A DNA stretch of 64,000 bases from Acidobacteriaceae bacterium (lineage in GTDB: Bacteria; Acidobacteriota; Terriglobia; Terriglobales; Acidobacteriaceae): positions 214 through 64,213 of the forward strand of contig PMHV01000008.1 in assembly GCA_003156805.1 (NCBI GenBank), in the 5' to 3' direction. The position numbers and the translations under genes were made by a program. Below are positions 60,204-64,000 of this stretch, piece after piece. Under the pieces are notes generated by a model. It was not told the DNA's origin, did not search any database, and worked only from the letters and a program-made list of their open reading frames with translations. Each line of letters begins with the position of its first letter. The first letter of the stretch is position 1.

Positions 60204-60788
60204 ATGCGTCGAACCACAACGGTCGTAGTTTGTACCTTAGCTCTGGCCCTTTGCGCCGGGTACGCGGGAGCACAGACAGCCCCGCCCCCGGACACTCTGA
60301 AGGTAAGTTATTTCGTGAACGCCAACACCGCCGGTGCTCCGGACGGGACGGTACGTATGACGAATCCGGGCACGTCAGGGGGTAACCTTTGCGCTGCCAT
60401 TTACGTATCTGCTACGGATCAGGAATTGTCTGAGTGCTGCAGTTGCTTCCTGTCTCCTGATGGTCTGCGTACACTTTCGTTGAACACCGACCTTACCAGC
60501 GATCCGCTCACGGGAGTGCTGCTTACCGAGGGCACCGTCTACATGGTCTCAACCAAGACCACGAGCGGCACTTGCCCGCTCCCGACCACTCTCACCCCCA
60601 CGCCTGCGGTGCGCGCTACAGCCATTAACTACAATAGCAGCAAATCGAATCTCTACGAAGCTACCGAGACGGCTTCGCAGGATGCCACTTTCAGCGCCAC
60701 CGAGCAGACCCGTCTGCAGAACGAGTGCGGCGCCGTTCAGTTGGTCGGCAGCGGCAAGGGTATTTGCACCTGCGGAACGGGGGATTAG
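60204..60788 (+). CDS. Secreted Cys-rich protein, tandem paralogue 2
   Basis: 194 residues. Signal peptide RRTTTVVVCTLALALCAGYAG. Same order of motifs as paralogue 1: DTLKVSYFVNANTAG, APDGTVRMTNPGTSGGNLCAA, ELSECCSCFLSPDGLRTLSL, DPLTGVLLTEG, and a KGICTCGTGD end. The gene and its leader (TTAATTCTAAGGAGGTC) match those of paralogue 3. The intergenic stretch before it also resembles that before copy 3, so the whole unit was duplicated. Confidence 0.87.
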   Translation: MRRTTTVVVCTLALALCAGYAGAQTAPPPDTLKVSYFVNANTAGAPDGTVRMTNPGTSGGNLCAAIYVSATDQELSECCSCFLSPDGLRTLSLNTDLTSDPLTGVLLTEGTVYMVSTKTTSGTCPLPTTLTPTPAVRATAINYNSSKSNLYEATETASQDATFSATEQTRLQNECGAVQLVGSGKGICTCGTGD

Positions 60789-60962
60789 TTCCGGTTTAAC
60801 TTGGGTCTGGGTTGCTGGCTCCCTCTCGCAAGGGAGAAGAGTTTAGAGCTGGGTAAATCGAAGAGAACAAGCCGCTCATTTGCGACACAGGCGGTGCCTT
60901 CCCCCATTAAGTCCTCCGAAGTCGGGCCCCTGCTTAACGGCTTAATTTTAAGGAGGTCAACA

Positions 60963-61568
60963 ATGCGTCGAACCACAATGCTCGTAGTGTGCACGTTAGG
61001 TCTGGCCCTTTGTGGGGGTCACGCCGCCGCACAGGCACAGCCGGCCGACACTCTGAAGGTGGATTACTTCGCTTATGCCCACACAACCGGCGCTCCAGAT
61101 GGGACGCTACGCTTGACGAATCCAGGCACGTCAGGGGGCAACCTTTGCGCCGCCATTTACGTATTCGACCCGGAGCAGGAATTGTCGGAATGCTGCAGTT
61201 GCCTGCTTACTCCGAATGGTCTGCGCACGCTTTCGGTGAATAGCGACCTAACCAATAATCCGCTGACCGGCGTAGTCCTCAAGACAGGGTTGATCAGCAT
61301 CGTTTCGACCCCAACCACGGCCGGCCAGTGCCCATTCCCAGTCACGCTCACCCCTTTCCCGGCGTTGCGCGCGTGGGCTACGCACATCGACCAAACTTCG
61401 CTTCGGATAATCGGGCAACCGTTCAATATGGCCGGCTTCGCGGGTTCAGTCGCAGCTTCCCAGGATGCGACTCTCAGTTCCACGGAGGTTACCGAGCTGG
61501 CGAACGCGTGCCACGCCATCGTGCTTGGCACCAGCGGGGGTATTTGCACCTGCGGAACGGGCGATTAG
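60963..61568 (+). CDS. Secreted Cys-rich protein, tandem paralogue 3
   Basis: 201 residues from the ATG at 60963; the frame is open to 60801 but homology to the paralogues and the AAGGAGGTC ribosome site fix the start. Signal peptide RRTTMLVVCTLGLALCGGH. Motifs: DTLKVDYFAYAHTTG, DGTLRLTNPGTSGGNLCAA, ELSECCSCLLTPNGLRTLSV, NPLTGVVLKTG, GGICTCGTGD. The copy has a short insert after HIDQTS, where copies 1 and 2 are shorter. It is followed by lexA, with no sign of co-transcription. Confidence 0.87.
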   Translation: MRRTTMLVVCTLGLALCGGHAAAQAQPADTLKVDYFAYAHTTGAPDGTLRLTNPGTSGGNLCAAIYVFDPEQELSECCSCLLTPNGLRTLSVNSDLTNNPLTGVVLKTGLISIVSTPTTAGQCPFPVTLTPFPALRAWATHIDQTSLRIIGQPFNMAGFAGSVAASQDATLSSTEVTELANACHAIVLGTSGGICTCGTGD

Positions 61569-61588
61569 TTACAGTTCAACTTGGGAAT

Positions 61589-61618
61589 GGGCGGAGGTCG
61601 GCTCGGCTGACTCCGCCC
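61589..61618 (+). terminator. Hairpin after paralogue 3
   Basis: GGGCGGAG (61589-61596) and CTCCGCCC (61611-61618) form a perfect 8-base-pair stem with a 14-base loop after the third paralogue's stop. A poor T-run follows, so it may act as an attenuator or Rho-assisted stop. Confidence 0.4.
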
Positions 61619-61698
61619 GGCCCAGGGGACTTCTCTGTTAGGTCCTCCCAAGTCGGTTCGTGCTTGACATTCGCCTTATATTCGCCAACAATGGCAGC

Positions 61699-62319
61699 AT
61701 GGCGATTACACGCAGGCAGCGCGAAGTCTATGACTTCATCTCCCGCTTCGTGGCGGAGCATGGATATTCTCCGTCGTTTGAGGAAATCGGCCAAGGGCTG
61801 GATCTGAGTTCGCTGGCCACGGTACACAAGCACATCACTAACCTGGAGAAAAAAGGGTTGCTGACGCGCGATTACAACCGCAGCCGGTCGATTGACCTGT
61901 TGCCGCCCAAGGGACGGCTGAAGCAGGCGATGAGCGTGAATACGGGCCTGGTGCTGCCGTTGTTGGGACGCATCGCGGCCGGCCAGCCGATTGAGGCGGT
62001 GCAGAATAATGAGACCATCTCACTCGCCGACTTTGTCCGCTCAAAAGACGTGTTCGTGCTGGAGGTGCGCGGCGATTCCATGCAGGATGAGCACATTCTC
62101 GATGGCGACTACGTGCTGGTGGAAAGATCGAAGACCGCGCACAACGGAGATATCGTGGTTGCGCTGGTGGATGCGAGCGACGCGACGCTGAAGCGCTTCT
62201 ACCGCGAAGGAGATAACATCCGCTTGCAGCCGTCGAATGTGACCATGAAGCCGATCATTGTGCCGGCGGCGTCGGTGGAAGTGCAGGGTAGGGTGATTGG
62301 AGTGCTGAGGAAGTATTAG
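61699..62319 (+). CDS. lexA: LexA SOS repressor
   Basis: 206 residues from the ATG at 61699. The N-terminal winged helix has RRQREVYDFISRFVAEHGYS, SFEEIGQGLDLSSLATVHKH and LTRDYNRSRSIDL. The cleavage site is Ala-Gly in GRIAAGQPIEA, and the catalytic dyad is Ser in RGDSMQDEHI and Lys in DATLKRFYREG. Self-cleavage after RecA activation relieves repression of DNA-repair genes. TTGACA at 61664-61669 and the nearby direct repeat TTCGCC-TTATA-TTCGCC (61671-61686) could be promoter or operator parts. Typical LexA boxes are not evident. Confidence 0.94.
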   Translation: MAITRRQREVYDFISRFVAEHGYSPSFEEIGQGLDLSSLATVHKHITNLEKKGLLTRDYNRSRSIDLLPPKGRLKQAMSVNTGLVLPLLGRIAAGQPIEAVQNNETISLADFVRSKDVFVLEVRGDSMQDEHILDGDYVLVERSKTAHNGDIVVALVDASDATLKRFYREGDNIRLQPSNVTMKPIIVPAASVEVQGRVIGVLRKY

Positions 62320-62342
62320 AGGCGCTGCGGGGCTTTTCTATC

Positions 62343-63267
62343 TTAGAGATGGAAATCGACTTCGACGGAGATCTCTTTGTCGATCGGTTGACCTTCTTTT
62401 AGCGCCGGGCTGAACCGCCAGGTCGCTACTGTCTCCACCGCTCGCTGGTCCATGCCGTAGCCTAGGGGCTTTACGATCTGAATGTCCCGAGGTTTGCCAG
62501 CCTTGTCCACGGTGAGGATCAGCACGACAAAGCCTTGCAAACGGTCCTGGCGTGCTTCTTCCGGGTAACCTGGCTCGCTCGGCTTAATTACGCGGGGCGC
62601 GCTTATGCCCTTGTCGATGTGGGCGAGCTCGAACTGTGAGGCCGTCGGCGAGCCGGGATTCGCATCCTCTAAGGACTGCGGGTTGTTCGCCGAAGGGGAT
62701 CCGACCCCCGGAACTGCGGCGAACTCTGGGGAGAAGCGACAAGCTGGGAGCTGTTTGCTGTTCTTCCCGGTCACTGCCGCCGAAACACACGCGCCCCAGT
62801 CGTCGGGGACCTGCTCGGCGAAGCGGTCTTGCGAGGTGAGAAAGACGCGGGACAATGCCGCATCGGCGTTCTCGGCCGTAACGGCTTCGGAGCCGAGGTC
62901 AACCGTGATGCGGACGTGAATCCCTCTCCTTTTCCCGCCGTTCTGCTGGCTGTCTGGGGCTGGAACTGAAAGCCTTCGGGGCCGGTCACCGCCACGGGCA
63001 CTCGCGTTGCCTTGACGATCAAGCGATGGCCGGACACGCGAATCTCGTTCACCTGTACCACTCCATATAGCGTCCAATCGCCGGAGGTTGCAGTTCTCGA
63101 GAGCCGGCGGTGTAGAAGTTGCGGAGCAGAAGAATCTTGCTGTTGTACTGATCGCGCAGGTGCTGCTCAACGACGGCAGCGGTCTGTGAGCCGGCGGTAC
63201 CGGATGAGAGAAGACACACCAACACGGAAGCGCCGGAAAGAAGGCGAATCCGCATGGTCTTGCGCAT
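62343..63267 (-). pseudogene. TonB C-terminal-domain protein broken by two frameshifts
   Basis: Frame A from 63267 gives a signal peptide (RIRLLSGASVLVCLLSSGTAG) and VVEQHLRDQYNSKILLLRNFY. It fails near 63090, where frame B continues (GDWTLYGVVQVNEIRVSGHR, LIVKATRVPVAVTG). Near 62920, in GGGAAAAGGAGAGGG, frame C takes over (GIHVRITVDLGSEAVTAENA, DAALSRVFLTSQDRF) to the C-terminal TonB domain (GFVVLILTVDKAGKPRDIQI, ETVATWRFSPAL) and the stop at 62343. The whole, about 305 residues, matches a secreted TonB-domain family I recall from acidobacteria. Two indels in one gene suggest real decay or local assembly error. Confidence 0.75.
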
Positions 63268-63351
63268 AGCGCGGATTGTAGTCTGGTTGCGCGGGGAAAG
63301 AAAAGACAGGAAACCCCCGGATTACTCCCGGGCATTGACCTTCTGAACGCT

Positions 63352-63388
63352 TGATGGTGACGGCTGAATGCTGACGACTGAGCGCTTA
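63352..63388. repeat. Short degenerate tandem repeat near trxA
   Basis: Units on GCTGAATGCTGACGACTGAGC lie between the TonB-type gene and trxA. Similar in kind to the repeat at 9261-9304. Confidence 0.5.
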
Positions 63389-63718
63389 CCCTACGTGCTT
63401 GTCTAGCGCTTGCGCGATGGCTTCTTTGGGGCGATAGCCGACCAGTTGCTCGACTACCTGGCCATTCTTGAAAACCAGCAGGGTGGGGATGCCGGTGACT
63501 TTGTAGCGCATGGGAGTGGAGCTGTTGGAATCCACGTCCATCTTGCCGACTTTGAGCTTGCCCTGATAGTCCTTGGCCAGTTCGTCGACGATAGGCGCGA
63601 GTGCGCGGCAGGGGCCGCACCAGGTTGCCCAGAAATCCACCAGAACGGGCTTATCCGATTTCAAAACATCTGCGTCGAAGTTCGCGTCGGTGACTTCCAC
63701 AACGCCGTTGCCTGCCAT
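63386..63718 (-). CDS. trxA: Thioredoxin
   Basis: 110 residues from the ATG at 63718, with AGGAGAAAG just upstream (63722-63732 region). The redox motif is WATWCGPCRALAPI, followed by MDVDSNSSTPMRYKV and the cis-Pro in TGIPTLLVF. It is a cytoplasmic protein-disulphide reductant, the usual electron source for ribonucleotide reductase, Msr enzymes and peroxiredoxins. It lacks a signal peptide. The frame is open further upstream (to 63835), but that part has no thioredoxin character. Confidence 0.96.
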   Translation of the reverse strand: MAGNGVVEVTDANFDADVLKSDKPVLVDFWATWCGPCRALAPIVDELAKDYQGKLKVGKMDVDSNSSTPMRYKVTGIPTLLVFKNGQVVEQLVGYRPKEAIAQALDKHVG

Positions 63719-63951
63719 ATTCTTTCTCCTCGCTGTAACGTCGCGCTGTCGGCGGACGCTCCCATCGAAGGCGCTGCCGGGGCCCGGACGATCTGTGCTT
63801 AGGCCTGTGGCAGGCCGAAGCCCTGAGTGCAACATGATTATCGTAACACTTTTTATTGGATGCGCGGCGAGCGGCGGAGGTCGCAGGAAGAGGAAGATTC
63901 AGGAGTGTGACCTCCAGACACCTGCGGCATCGGTACCACACAAAATCAGAC

Positions 63952-64000
63952 CTAAAAGATGAACTTGACCGCAGCTTGCATCAGGCGGGGAGCGGCCGCG
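63952..64000 (-). CDS. C-terminal end of a probable outer-membrane beta-barrel protein
   Basis: Fifteen codons before the TAG (63952-63954) read AAAPRLMQAAVKFIF. A final Phe after an alternating hydrophobic strand is the Bam-recognised barrel end, and the PRxxQ..xKFIF pattern is common at the end of Oar/carboxypeptidase-regulated TonB-dependent receptors of acidobacteria. The gene continues beyond the window, so the identity is an inference from 15 residues. Confidence 0.5.
   Translation of the reverse strand, partial: AAAPRLMQAAVKFIF

Overview
The window is a 64-kb piece of a GC-rich Gram-negative chromosome. Several families point to the Acidobacteriota (Terriglobia/Koribacter-like): proteins with a TonB C-terminal domain, a membrane-anchored M23 peptidase with a conserved basic N-terminus, a barrel fragment ending in KFIF, and short degenerate tandem repeats between genes. 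This placement is my inference from gene content; there is no rRNA or tRNA gene in the window to confirm it.

Layout. 0-5 kb: end of an acyl-CoA carboxylase subunit, an M23 endopeptidase, an ECF sigma operon and an MHS transporter. 5-13.5 kb: PEGA-domain protein, large porin-like protein, cysE, small membrane proteins (one frameshifted), ogt, an APC permease and a vapBC-type pair. 13.5-23 kb: a frameshifted membrane protein, an FAD oxidoreductase, a receiver/TonB fusion, an S41 protease, a DUF1828-like accessory pair (one member frameshifted) and a class A PBP. 23-34 kb: housekeeping genes (PASTA protein; aroC-def-fmt-rsmB operon; LuxR-type regulator; HAD phosphatase; HD-domain nuclease; SurA-like isomerase; SpoIIE-like phosphatase).

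34-49.6 kb is the notable accessory block, all on the minus strand. It runs from an upstream glycosyltransferase through two low-complexity Pro/Ser/Gly/Ala-rich proteins, a GT27-like glycosyltransferase with a DxH motif, two very large proteins (1156 and 1384 aa), two 2-oxoglutarate/Fe(II) dioxygenase-like proteins with overlapping genes, and a GT-A/GT4 fusion. The two low-complexity proteins end in a nearly identical Cys-containing, Thr/Ala/Ile-rich tail, and one begins with a sequence resembling the leader-like domain of the NHLP/Os1348 precursor clan. I read this as a candidate, possibly undescribed, system in which secreted or surface Pro/Ser/Thr-rich proteins are hydroxylated and O-glycosylated, or in which a RiPP-like precursor is modified. 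This is inference; the gene content and order are directly visible.

49.8-55.4 kb: an MFS transporter, an aldehyde dehydrogenase remnant, and a coupled trio of a small membrane protein, an atypical GH13 amylase-like protein and a beta-propeller protein. 55.8-64 kb: exported HNH-like nuclease, class I amidotransferase, exported MsrA and MsrB, three tandem paralogous secreted Cys-rich proteins, lexA, a TonB-domain protein broken by two frameshifts, trxA, and the end of an outer-membrane barrel.

Four otherwise recognisable genes carry single-base frameshifts (five in total), so either some are decaying or the assembly has residual indel errors. No CRISPR array, rRNA, tRNA or complete insertion sequence was seen.
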